Notes under the pieces: model-generated
What the model was told of the DNA's origin: nothing
Seen by the model: only the letters and a program-made list of their open reading frames with translations
The model's database searches: none
Shown here: positions 52,219 through 64,000 of the stretch, in pieces
Layout: every line of letters starts with the position of its first letter
Numbering within the stretch: position 1 is the stretch's first letter
Translations under genes and position numbers: made by a program
Source of the DNA: Perca fluviatilis
Lineage: Eukaryota > Chordata > Actinopteri > Perciformes > Percidae
Reading direction: 5' to 3'
Assembly (NCBI RefSeq): GCF_010015445.1
Contig: NC_053119.1
Coordinates: 9,768,050-9,832,049, forward strand
DNA length: 64,000 nucleotides

Positions 52219-52324
52219 GAGAAAGATATCTGCACATGTGCAAGCATGAGTGTTTGGGTGTGACTTTCCCATACAAGAAAGACAGAAATGTACAAACTGA
52301 AGGATGGATGCTGTCAGGTATCAG

Positions 52325-52510
52325 TGGGGGAATGTAACTAAGTATATTTACTTAAGTACAGTGTTGGTACTTAACTGAATTCTTTCCGTTTCATGTTACT
52401 TTTAAGGAAATAATGTAGTTTTAGCTCCACTACATTTATTTGACAGCTACAGTTTAGTTACCAGTTACTTTGCAAAGTAAGATATTACATTAAAAAAAAA
52501 CATATCAGTT
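52325..52510. mobile_element. partial copy of the 'tacttaagta' hAT-like family
   Basis: Left end cagtgggggaatgtaactaa followed by 'gtatatttacttaagtacag' matches the inverted end of the element beside exon 8. The later 'gttaccagttactttgcaaa' module is also shared. The opposite end is missing. Confidence 0.65.
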
Positions 52511-54788
52511 TATAATATATGATGCATTATGATGTCATTGCTGTTGGGCTGAACCCTTGTATCTCCAAATTTTGTCATTTTAATTTTTTTTTCATAAATC
52601 AATGGTATTGGTCACCCTCTGTCTGTGGATTTTACAGATATTTAAACAGCGACGAGACGATTTTGTCTGACTTAGTCTGAAGTAAATAGCTCAATAAAAT
52701 GTTGTCAAATTAAGCCTTTATTTTTAATTTCCTGAAAAACGCTTTTGGACATATAACATTTTCACCCGACAGCGACCATATTATCATTAAAATAGCCATC
52801 TGTTTATAAAGTGGTCACAATCATTTCCATCTCAACCAGCTACAACATTCAAATTCTGCTTAAATTTACACAGTATGTCAGTAATAACAGTCACATAAAA
52901 AGATAACAATGACAGGATTCCGCTGGGTAATGAGTAATAATAATTTTTCCACCACACAATACCTGTGTGAGTGTGTCTGCATGTGAAACTGCTTCCTTGT
53001 ACATACTGTACATGTCCACACACTCCTTAAACAGCCCAGGGTTTGTGTGTATACTCTGGTGGTTTTCGTGCCAGCGGATGCGCCACAGATGGTGTCACGG
53101 TCACGCAGGGCCTCATGCCGAAGCCTCAGTCACCAAGGAAGTCAAAAAGAACCCACACACACACACGCACACATAAAAAGGACACATTCTTGGGTGCTGT
53201 GTGGAAAACATGCGCCTAAGGGCTTGCCTGATTTAGAATGGTTAAGTCAGACAATAGCTTATTTGTGGTGCCTTTATCCTGACAAAAGGCGCTATAGGCA
53301 TTCATAAGGGCACATGGCCTATTGTGAATGGCTTAATGTTTATGCGTATGGGCCCATTGTGTGGTCAAGAGATGCCGTCCGCAGGCCGGGCATAACTTCC
53401 TTGTAGAGCCCATTAAAGCCTTGCATGTTTACAGTCGGATTATGATTGCCGTAAATAAGCTAATGCAGCCGTCCAGATCACATGGGATTAATGTAAACGT
53501 GGGGGAAAGTCAGCGAGGGAGGGAGGGTGTCAGTTAGCTACAAGACAAAGAAACAACTTAAAAACTACAGTAATAATGGTGATTTCCCAAAAGAACACTG
53601 GGTATTTCCAGACAGATGGTCCACATAGCAGCAAAATAAGGTAATTACAATGTCCCCACCCTCAGGACAATGGAATCCACCCAATTTTTCATAGATTTAT
53701 TGGACAAGTGGCTCCACTGGATATGTATTTGTGTACATTTGGTTCAATGGGTGATATTTACAGCCAGTAAAGGGGGAAGCTGGAGCATGGGGTCAGGATG
53801 AGAAACTTTTTTTTTTTTCTCATCCCAAGACCTAAAGGCGCCGATGTGTTCTCGTTTAGCAGGCCTCTTATAAAACAAAATTAGGGAGCACAATTTATGG
53901 GAGCACTTAGAGAGGAAGATACAACCTGTAACTCCAAGATACATCTGCATAAGTCAACTTTGTGTGTACTCTGATGCACAATTTATACCCCCCGTACCGA
54001 TAAACAGATCAGACGCAGAGACATAGAGAGTGGGGGATGGCAGGGATGAGGTGTAAGTGGGGAGGAAAAGAAAAAGAGAACAAGAAGAGAGGAATAAAAG
54101 AGGATAAGAGGGAGATGTTTTACCCTAGATGGCTTTCTGTCTGTCCCCGCGACCGAGTCGGGGATCAAGTACTGTTTAGATTGGAGGGTGGATAAAAATT
54201 CCTCGCTGTCCGAACACCAACTCCTTTATCAAGTGGAGGAGAAATGCGGAAGATGGATGGTTTAAGGAAGAGGAGGGAGAGGGAGGATGAATGGGGTGAG
54301 GAGAGAAGGGTAGATGAAAAGACAAAAATGGGAGAGACATAGGAGAAGAGGGAAGTAGGACAGACGACTTGAGTTGAAGGCGAGTTCATGCGCAAGATGC
54401 AGAAGATGCTTGATTCATCTTCTGTAAGTAGAGAGAGTTGTATGAGCTTGAATGGAAGGATGATAGAGAGAGATTAGAAATGGCAGGGAAATAAGAAAAT
54501 AAAGAGGAAAGAGGAGAGCTACTTTAGAATTAGTAAGGACAAAATGAGAAAGCCCTTGCCAAACCCTATACTGTATACTGTAAATGATATGGGATACCGA
54601 TGATAAAAGTGTTTAAACTGTTGTATTGGGCTTGATACTTTATCTAACCCTTGGCCCTGACATCAGAGATTGGTTGTAAATACACCTGCGGGGAAAGACA
54701 GGGAGGAGAGACAGAGAGAAGGGACGAGTGAGCAATAAAATTAAGTAAAGGAGAGAGAGAAGGAAGGTGAAGGAGATAAGAAGTGGAT

Positions 54789-54792
<4 letters not shown>

Positions 54793-54820
<28 letters not shown>
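54793..54820. repeat. (GA)n microsatellite
   Basis: 14 units. Confidence 0.93.
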
Positions 54821-54823
<3 letters not shown>

Positions 54824-54953
54824 TAGTAAATCAACGCCGAGGCAGCCAGTGAGCTGGCGAGTGTTTCAGGTAAACACAGTTTTATCACCTGTCCCCACGC
54901 CAACCTGCCAAGATACAATGTTTTGGGTGTATTACACGAGCCACAGGCAACCC

Positions 54954-54960
<7 letters not shown>

Positions 54961-55050
<90 letters not shown>
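54961..55050. repeat. (GT)n microsatellite
   Basis: 45 pure units. Confidence 0.97.
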
Positions 55051-55051
<1 letters not shown>

Positions 55052-55659
55052 TGTGTCAGGCAAGCATCAACACTCCCAAACAGCCATTGCCAAGAACAAC
55101 ACAGTGTGCCACAGGCTTCCACTCGGACTGAGTCTCCCTCTTTTTTCCCTCCTTCTGTCTTTTACTCTCTCTCTGTTTCCATGTATTAAAAAGTTTTTTC
55201 ATGGAACGAACTTGTGTAATGTCCTTAATAGAGCACAGAGGGAGTATATTCTCATGTTTTGTTTTGAATAAACTCAACTTAGAAACAGTCTAAACAGTGG
55301 TGGTATATAGTATAAGTAGTATAGGTAACGAGATTTACGTTCTGGCCACAACTTTACTTATCTTAACTTCATTTTTGAGAAATCATGACATTTTCTGCCA
55401 GTTTGGTATCGCTGATGGCTCTAAATAATACAATAAACTTGAGCGTGCAAGTCAGAGTTGTAGCAAATTCAAAACACTTTATCATTTGTCACCATAACTG
55501 CCAAATTCATCCTCAATTGACTCAGACTCTGAAAGTCAACTTGTTTTAAATTGCTCAAGTAACTGCAAGTGTAATCTCTGGCTTCCACTAGCTGTTAGCA
55601 ATGCACCAAACAGATTTTAAGCTAGCTAACTGAATGTTTTTTAACAAACTTTTTCTAGA

Positions 55660-56045
55660 TGAAATGGGAGTTGGGAGTTCAATAAATAGTTTAGGAAATG
55701 TGTTTATTTGGTTGCCAAGAGTTAAATGTGAAGATTAATACCACTGTCATGTTTTCACGCTAAATATGCTTAGCCTAAAGGCTGGATGCAAGGGGAAACA
55801 GCTAGCTTAGCTCTTGCTAAAGTAAAAAAAGACATCTGCCTACTAGCACCTCTAAAGCTCACTAATTAACACATTCTATTTTGGTGGTTTAATCCACACA
55901 TAAACCATAATGTAAACTACAATTTGTGGTTTTACGGGAACTTACATGCTAGAACTATTTCTTGGCCAGTGACTTCCTGGAGTTTTCCAGGCTGCAACCT
56001 CACAGTGATGACAAGACTCCAGAAAGTCATTGAGCCCAGAAAGTG
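55660..56045. repeat. percomorph interspersed repeat
   Basis: Modules 'gggaaacagctagcttagct', 'agcacctctaaagctcacta', 'ttgtggttttacgggaactt' and 'cctcacagtgatgacaagac' are recognised as a common fish repeat. The copy is internally decayed and its ends are approximate. Confidence 0.65.
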
Positions 56046-56616
56046 TATTCCCCAAAATGTCAAACTATTCCTTGCGTTTTTTTAAACATGCTTGTATCTT
56101 TGACTTGTTATCAAAGAACTCGATACGTCTATGCAGCTGCCCAATTTTTTGAACTGAGGATTCAACAGCAAGTCGAATGTCCATCCAAGCCTCGGAAGTT
56201 CTCCAGCTGTCTGTCATTTAATGTTTACTTATTGAATCTCATTGAACAGCATCTGAGAAATGTCTAGACATGTCAAGAAAATGTCATCACACCCTCTGTG
56301 AAATATCAGACATGTTGTTTCTTTTCTTCAAGTCTCCATAGTGGTTGTATGGTCATTAGCTAGATATATTTTTCTGTGTTTGACTTCAGGGGAAAGTGTG
56401 AAATTTGACCATAATTTAAATACGCAACAGAACAGTAACAATTCTTGAGAGAAACTTTCCATTTGTTTTCTGACATGCAGTGGGTCTACATTTGAGAAGC
56501 CAGTTTGTTTACTTTATAGAAGTAGATTTAATTCACATTTTATATTTGATGACATTTCAAAAGTTCCCTTCAAATTCACTTGACATTTAGATGGAAACAT
56601 AGCATCTCTTTTACTC

Positions 56617-56619
56617 GCG

Positions 56620-56659
<40 letters not shown>

Positions 56660-56660
56660 A
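56617..56660. repeat. (CT)n-(CA)n compound microsatellite
   Basis: About 11 CT units joined to 11 CA units. Confidence 0.93.
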
Positions 56661-57282
56661 AATGTACAGTTGCCAAAGCTCAGGAACTCTTACTGTAAGT
56701 CTGCAGTCAAAACGCCAAGGTAAAGAGAAAAAAACATTAATCTGATAAATTAGTTAATGTTAAAAATAACAAAGGTCTATGTTTTAGTGGGTGCCTGATG
56801 TTTGTGTAACACACCCACAGCTGAAAAAAACATTTTGTGTCTTAACGTCACTACTGAATGTGTGTAAATGGAAGCTGACAGCTACTTTGCACTTCCAAAT
56901 TTATGTCAGTGGTGTGACTTCAGCTGCAGACCCCACAGCATCAGAGAGAGAGGAAAGAAAGAAAGAATAGGATAGAGAGCAACTGAAAAGACAGAAAGGA
57001 TAATAAGACAGAAACCAACAGGAAGGAAGACAGCGATATTACAGTAAAGAAAAAGAGGTAGAGAGGCAGATCGACAGAAACAGACAGATAGGAAGAAAGA
57101 CTCCGAGAGATAGAGCGAGAGCGGCTGACAGAGTGAATACAGCAAGAGAGGCACAGAGAGAGCAGCTGTCCTAACAGCTGGCCAGCAGGATTGATGTCTC
57201 AGTGAAATAAAACTCAACATATGTCCAAACATGAGGAGACAGGCCAGCCAAGAGGAGGAAAAAGATACACAAATGCATGCAT

Positions 57283-57400
<118 letters not shown>

Positions 57401-57502
57401 ATATGAGAACACTGGTGCACTCTGAAGCACTTGAACATACATGCACACCACACACGCTGATTAAAGAATGTCAGCACAGTGCTGAGACGTTTAATTGAAC
57501 AC

Positions 57503-57537
<35 letters not shown>

Positions 57538-60500
57538 TCAATGGCCTATCACTGCTCCCTCAGTATTGTAAAATCATTAAACTGCAGAGTGGTTAGCCTG
57601 GCTGCGTGTTAGCACGGTGTACATTTCAAACACACTATTTTCATCCGTCAGATGACACCCAGACTCTCTTGTCACAGAACATGGCCTGAGAAAGCAGGGA
57701 AGCTGGGGGGGGAGGTGGGTTTTTGAGGGATAGTAGCCCTGTGTAACCCTCTTTTCATACATCATCTCCTTCACACAATTACACACACACACACACACAT
57801 TATTTTGCTTTTGCTGCTTAGTGATATGCCCAACCTACTCCAACAGAGCAGGCCACCTGTAGGAGCCATATGTTAGCTTTGCGTGCACTGCAACCACAAC
57901 TTTGATGGTAAACGGATGCTCTAATCCAGTTTGATTTATGATGAGTGCACCCATAGGATACATTTTAATGCTTCAATTTAAGTTTTTTTAAACAGTCGAA
58001 AACTCAAAGATATTCAGTTCACTGTCATGGAAGACTAAGAGAATTATTCAAATTGGAAAAGCTGGAAACTGTTCAAAAATGACTTTAGCAATTAATGGAT
58101 GATCAAAATCCATATTTTTTCAAGAGCATGCTGGAGTGAGTTAATGCAACTAAGGTTGCATTTTTACCTCCTTGTCCTGACGAAAACTGTGACGCAAAAG
58201 CAGCCTGTATATCATCTGAAAGCATCATTTCAGTTGATATGACATCTACAAAATGTCAGTACTTTGTTTTTATTTGTCGAGTGACCAGAGATGGACCTGA
58301 AGCTGAAGCTCAGAGAACTGAGCAAAGGTAAAGCGGTGCTTTAACACATGTTAATTTATAATGCGTTCTACAGCAACAACTCATCTATAGTTTTGTCACA
58401 ATAAAATATTCCTTCAACTTAAGAATTTGTTATAAAAAAACAATTGAGAAAATGATTTCAGCATTTTGGTCTCCTTTTTCTGACAGAAAGAAACACAATT
58501 CAGAAGCAGCCTGAAGATCACCTAATAGCGGTTATGGGTATACATTTACATGGCACACAACCTAAACCCCTTGCGCTGACCTTTGACCTTTACAAAAACT
58601 GAATTACTATATTTTACTTCACCTGCAGCTTAAAGAATTAAGTCAGGCCCCAACTTTGCCTGGGTGGGGCTTTGATTCCCACTGGGGCCACCACAGTTAA
58701 AAATACTCCCAAAGTAGCCTACTCCCTCCCAGCAGCGTAAGTGTAAGTACTTTATGTGATATAATGTGGCGGCGCTGCTAAAGGCGCCCAGTTGAAACCC
58801 TACAGCCCTGAATTAGACAAAGGATAGTGTTTCTACTGAAGGTGTGAGTTTAATACTAGAAAAGCCCAGCTGCTGATCCCGGCTGTGCAGCCAGAGTGGT
58901 CAGGTCTGTCCTGCATTACTGTACAGCACTGATATCAACAACTACTGCAGTCCACGGGCTGAATGCTAGGAAAAGCACGTTAGTTATTACGTCACACCAA
59001 TTACACTCTGCACTGACGGAGCTGCAGGAATTAAAAATCGCTGACTTTAAAAAGCCTGATTTCGGCTGATTTGGCACCACTTGGACGGACGCCACATCTT
59101 ATCACTGGCTGATTTCATTTCTTAACTATCACTCATTTTAAGCAGGAATAAAAGCCCCGACATTTCTCAGATATTTTTTAACTTCTTTACGTCAGCTCTT
59201 TGTGTAAGAGGTGGACAACAATCAAGCAAGAGTGACTTATGAGCTTTAAAAACGGTACAAGCTTAGGCGTATGATGCACCGCAACAGCAGCAACAAGGTT
59301 ACTTTGGGTTTAATACATTTAACATGTAAAAAAACATCTATTCACTGGTCAATGGCATTATTTAATTTCTCCTCTCACATTTTTTCAGGGTTTCATTTTT
59401 CTTCTTCTTTTTTGAAAATAAAGTTAACGGTCTGTTAGCTTTTTTTCTCTAAGAGCAAAGTTGTATGGGTCTTTGAATACAAAGAGAATCTATTTTGTGA
59501 AATCTTTGTATTCCGATTGAATGGAACAAAACTAAATTAATAAACTTGGACACGCTTCAATAGTTCTTCAGCTATCAAGATATGGGTGTAGTTTTAGATT
59601 ATACAAATTTGAATGTCTCTACTTTTAAATAAAACAAAACAACTGGAACTTGAGTATACTCACGTCCAGGGTGCAAAATTGCTTCTTTGTCAAACACACG
59701 CTTCCAAAACACTAGTTCAAGACCCGAGCTTCTGGTTCCACTTTAGGCATGATATATGAAACCCTAGCCTACTTAGCACACACCGACATAGACGTACACA
59801 CAGCGCGATGTGTGGTTCAGAGACAATGGAATCGTTGTTTTGGGTCGGGCCCTCGGGGGAGCTGATGTGGGTGGACCCTGTGGTTTAGGTCAGAGAGGAG
59901 AGATGGGGGGGTCAGGGAGCCAAATATCAGCATGGGAGGCCAACGGTGAGTCGACAACCGCTCCACAGCTGATCAAGAGGGAAAAACGGGAAAGTAGATC
60001 CAACATGGTCGTCTGAAACCGAAACCGCCCCCCCCCCCAACCCGACACCTCCATATCAGAAATGTATGCAGGATGAGATGGGAAAGGGAGAATAAGCATC
60101 GGTTCTTTATATCATCTGTGGCAATGGAACTTTTACTTTTTACAACTGACCTGATTTCAGACTTAAAATGAGATCAGTACACTTTCACTAACACTTTTTA
60201 GGCCTAACTTTTTGGGGGGGTTTTTTTGTTGAAAAATACCCAGATGTTTAAAGAGAAGACCATTTAGAACTGATTTTCAGTGTTTCCTGCATCTAGATGA
60301 CAATGTTCACCAGTTTACAGGGTTTACAGTTTAGGGCAAGCACCCACTATTAGAACGTGAAAAGGATAAAAAAGATGTTCTGATTATGCACCAGCGTCCT
60401 TTAGATGAATTTATATGATGATATATTATTTGTGCTGCTAATGGTATTTCTATTTTAGAATATTATTATATTTTTGTTTTAATATCCAAAATAAAAACAG

Positions 60501-61390
60501 ATACATTCACAGATATTTTTTTTTTAAATAATGATAGAATATAGTGATCCCTATTTATTTCCAAAAAATACTAAAAATATTCTCAAATATCAAATCATGT
60601 TGTTAACAACTTGAATGTTTTTAACCAATTTGGGCAGATGTTTGTCCTTCGTGTTTCAGAGAAAACAACATTTTTGGACAACTTAATTAGAGATGCAGCG
60701 TTCTGTATATCAAAGCCATGTGTGTGTGTGTGACGGTTCAATAGAGACAAACAGTTTTGATCACAGTCAACCTCTTTGAAGAGCTGTGTCAAACACACTC
60801 CAATGGCATCAAACATGATCTGTCTTGGCGCTGACACAGGCAGTATCTTGTTTTTTCATTAGCCTACAGTTATATCAAGTCGGCCTTCGCCAGATGCGAA
60901 ATTATCAGGTGAACAATTTTGCATTTAACTGAAATTCTAGTAAAAAAGGAGGACTTGATAAAATCTCTATTTAATCTGATTCTTTTGGACGACATTCAAA
61001 ACTGTTCCGGCAAACCACATTGCATGCGCTCGTACCATATGCTGGCTGGCCTGCAGCCAAACTGAGCAGAAGAGGGCTACTAGGCATATCCCACTGACTG
61101 TATTTGTAGTCAAGACCCACATGCTGTGGCTGATCATTAGTAAAGAGATCCCTATCAATTACAGAGGACGAGATTGAAACCAACCACAAGTTGTCCAGGG
61201 GGAGTCGGCCTGTTGGCAGAGCCGAGGAGAGCAGCACTGACCACCAAACACAGGCATATACAAAAGTAGATTAAAAAGGAAGTTTATGTTTGGAACACAT
61301 ACAGCATTTTTACATACACAGTGTTGCCCTGTTGCTCCTAATATGGCAAGTTGTGACAGTGGTTTATACACCAGTGTCCTAAATGCTAAT

Positions 61391-61521
<131 letters not shown>

Positions 61522-61984
61522 TGCACAAACAAACACAGATAAAGCCCATACCTGCACACAATCACAGCTCAAGCTGCCAATCCCTTAGAGGAAGGCAAAC
61601 ATAGTGCCAGAGCCAAGACCTTGTTAATTAGCCAATAAGCTTAACTGTTGGGGCCGACCCCACTCGCCTGTTAAGCTGTCATCACAACTACTTCCACCTG
61701 AGTATATGAATCCATAAGCCCTCACATACACAATCACACACACAAACTGGTCAGGCACACAGGGCTCCCTTAAGTTTGAAGTTTGGTCATGCACTATAGC
61801 TTCATCTGCAGCTTAGTTAAAAAAGCCTACGGATGATTTAACCTTCAAACAGTGTTACTGACAGGCCTGGGCTAGTAAGCTGCTAATTGAAAAAAGGTCA
61901 GTTTGCTCCCCTATAAGAAAAAGAATCATCACGGCTAATGTTTTATTTCAGGTAAGGCGTCACCGAACATTTGCAGCACAGGTG

Positions 61985-62609
61985 CAGAAGTGGAGAGTAA
62001 CGAATTACAATTACGGTACTCACGTTACTGTAATTGAGTAGTTTTTTTCTGTGTTCTATTTTTTTAAAGTTTTTTGTTTTTTTATCTGTACTTTTACTTT
62101 TGCTTAAGTATATTTTGTTTCAAGTATTGTACTTCACTGCATTTTAAATCACATCTGTTACAGAGTAAAAAAAATCCAAGGAAAAAATTGTGCACCGAAA
62201 ACTACTGCAGTGAATAATGGGCAGGATGGGCAGCGCCAGCTTGTGTTTACTGGCACTAAAATCACAAGAAGGATGGAGACAGACAAGTCAGACACCAGCG
62301 GTGTAGACAAAGCTAAAAGGGAAACCCTGTTAATTTCTGCTGAAGTTGAACTCGAAGGAAATGAAGTGAACCCCTGGCCATATTTAAGCGGCCACTTCGG
62401 CTTCAAGTGCAAGAAAGGCAACGGCTTTTTAATGCAGTCTAAGCAGTTTTTCCCCAGAGAGACCGAACTAGCAGCTTTAAATGAGCTACTTTTTTACTTT
62501 TACTGAGTAGATTTTTTAACTGGTCATTTTACTTGTACTTAAGTAAAAGTTCAGCAAAGTAATAGTACTTTTACTTAAGTAGAATATGTTTGTACTCTTT
62601 CCACCTCTG
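61985..62609 (+). mobile_element. deletion-derivative hAT transposon
   Basis: A 625-bp element bounded by an exact 8-bp duplication CACAGGTG (61977-61984 and 62610-62617). Inverted ends cagaagtggagagtaa / cagaggtggaaagagta, with 'acttaagtaaaagt' modules just inside the right end. The centre retains a plus-strand reading frame resembling the hAT transposase N-terminus (separate entry). It has the structure of an internally deleted copy of an autonomous element. Confidence 0.88.
62210..62506 (+). pseudogene. hAT transposase N-terminal fragment (decayed)
   Basis: A 98-codon open frame inside the hAT element. Its part NPWPYLSGHFGFKCKKGNGF followed by LMQSKQFFPRETELAA resembles the start of a BED-type zinc finger in fish hAT transposases, where W-P-x-L...H-F is followed by a C-x-x-C pair. 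Here the expected cysteines read S and F (QSKQF), so the finger is broken. The catalytic core and dimerisation domain are absent because the frame runs straight into the right terminal repeat. It has no proper ATG near the start (GTG or inner ATG only). Probably not functional; an alternative is an unrelated captured sequence. Confidence 0.5.
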
Positions 62610-64000
62610 CACAGGTGTTAATGCCGAATACACGGAGGTACACTAGTCGAGGATGCACATTAGTACACATCACTCCCAACTCGCCAACTAACTAGTCCCC
62701 CTCCAGAAGAGGACATACTTTCCACAGTTTGAGTGGCGGTAACAGCAGAGATGTTGAAACAGGCTTTCAGCAGTGAGAGAGAACAAAGCGAAGCCTGGCA
62801 GAATGTCTCTATTGTTAAAGAGAAGCAGGGTTAGAGGAAGGCTTGGCCTCTCTCTGACCTCCTCTTCCAGCTGTGGAAGCCATTATATGGGTGATTGGGT
62901 TGCCCAGCTCTGGCCTGGCCTCAACTCAAGACACATTGCAGACTCCTCCAAACTGGACAACACAGGCTTAAACACATAGTACAACGATAAGGCTCATAAA
63001 AACAGTTGCTGCACCAGAAGCTGCCAGAGGTCACAAGGCAGTGTTGGTGTGGAGGATACAGTCAGTGAACTGCAAACGTGTTTCCCTTTACCGTATATTG
63101 ATTATACCTAACATGTAGTTTGTGGTACAGTTTATTTGTTAAATATAGTTAAGACGCTTTGATGGCTTAAATGGCTTTGACTCTAAGCGGCCTTATGAAA
63201 AGTAAACTACAAGGTTTTAAAGCCCCCCCCCCTACATTACTTACTTTAATAATTTTTCAAATTATTTATTCAAAGAGTTTAACACCTTAAAACTCAGGTA
63301 ATCTGCTTCATCTGGACTGTGTGGGTGTGTTTGATCAGATTTGAGTGACAATGGTCTGCCACTACAAGCGAAGAGCCCCTCAACTCTCATTCGATTTTGA
63401 TTAACATATTGTCCTTTTATTTATTTATTTTTTTTACAAAAAAGTTTTTTATTTCAGTTGACATAGGAACCCATTTCTCATCATAAGAAGTTGATTTAGA
63501 AAACATGTTAACAGGCCCTTTAATCGTGCATTGCTGGCATTGTGCAGACAAAAATGGAAAACGGCTTAGTGTTTTGCACTTAATTATGAGTTCAGGTTTC
63601 CGCAAAAATTAATCAATTCAAGACAGTCATGGTGACTTATGAAAAGAAAGCCAGGTTTGTTGGATCCCAGAAATGCATCATGTTGCCACTAATGCCAGAT
63701 TGGAAGTTGCGGTGTTGGCCATTTCCATATGATGGGAGGGGCAGTGGGTGGTGTTCACAAATATGAAACAGTATCATTAGTCTGGGCTTTTATGAATACA
63801 TAGTGTGTGCCTTGAGGTAGCAACTAAATCTGCTGTTTTTTTCCTTTAACAACTGTGTGTTTTGGGATCTGTACGAGATTTTCTTTATTATATTGTGGAC
63901 AAATCTCGGAGACCAACGCCTCGTCAGACTGATGGGTAACTGTCAAATAGTCTCTGACTGCCTGTCAACACTGTGAATGTCCCGTGATCATAAAAACAAA

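Overview
The window is a teleost fish genomic segment that carries most of one gene, sox6 (SoxD-group HMG-box transcription factor), on the minus strand. Twelve coding exons were assembled by eye from splice sites and reading phase. Every junction keeps frame, and together they encode about 636 residues from a point upstream of the first coiled coil to the natural stop. The C-terminus (ending PKSDYSS...EAVSAN), the HMG box ([29 protein letters not shown]) and the coiled coil identify SOX6 rather than SOX5 or SOX13. The N-terminal exons (about 150-165 residues in mammals) were not found and probably lie beyond base 64000. No second host gene was recognised on either strand.

Layout from high to low coordinates, which is the direction of transcription: upstream intron (51-64 kb); exon 1 at 50.9 kb; exon 2 (coiled coil/leucine zipper) at 40.5 kb; exon 3 (glutamine-rich, 69 bp) at 38.3 kb; exons 4-5 at 29.9 and 28.5 kb; exons 6-7 at 19.8 and 17.7 kb; exon 8 (second coiled coil and polyQ) at 15.2 kb; exon 9 at 7.0 kb; exons 10-11 (HMG box) at 5.7 and 3.3 kb; exon 12 (C-terminus and stop) at 0.6-1.0 kb; then 3' UTR running off the left edge.

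The introns hold typical ray-finned/percomorph repeats: many long (CA/TG)n microsatellites, (GA)n tracts, LINE-type 3' tails, and a series of non-autonomous DNA transposons whose inverted repeats and target duplications can be read directly. One hAT-like element keeps a decayed piece that looks like the transposase N-terminus. The percomorph assignment rests on recognising these repeat families and was not tested by a search.

No new enzyme system or defence locus is visible. The most interesting signals are regulatory. The 69-bp glutamine-rich exon sits between long complementary UG and CA repeats in the pre-mRNA. The next exon has a CA repeat touching its 5' splice site. Two different transposons start 19-20 nt inside introns, directly behind 5' splice sites. 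The retained 3' UTR carries seed matches for miR-219 and miR-499/208, both known Sox6 regulators in other vertebrates.
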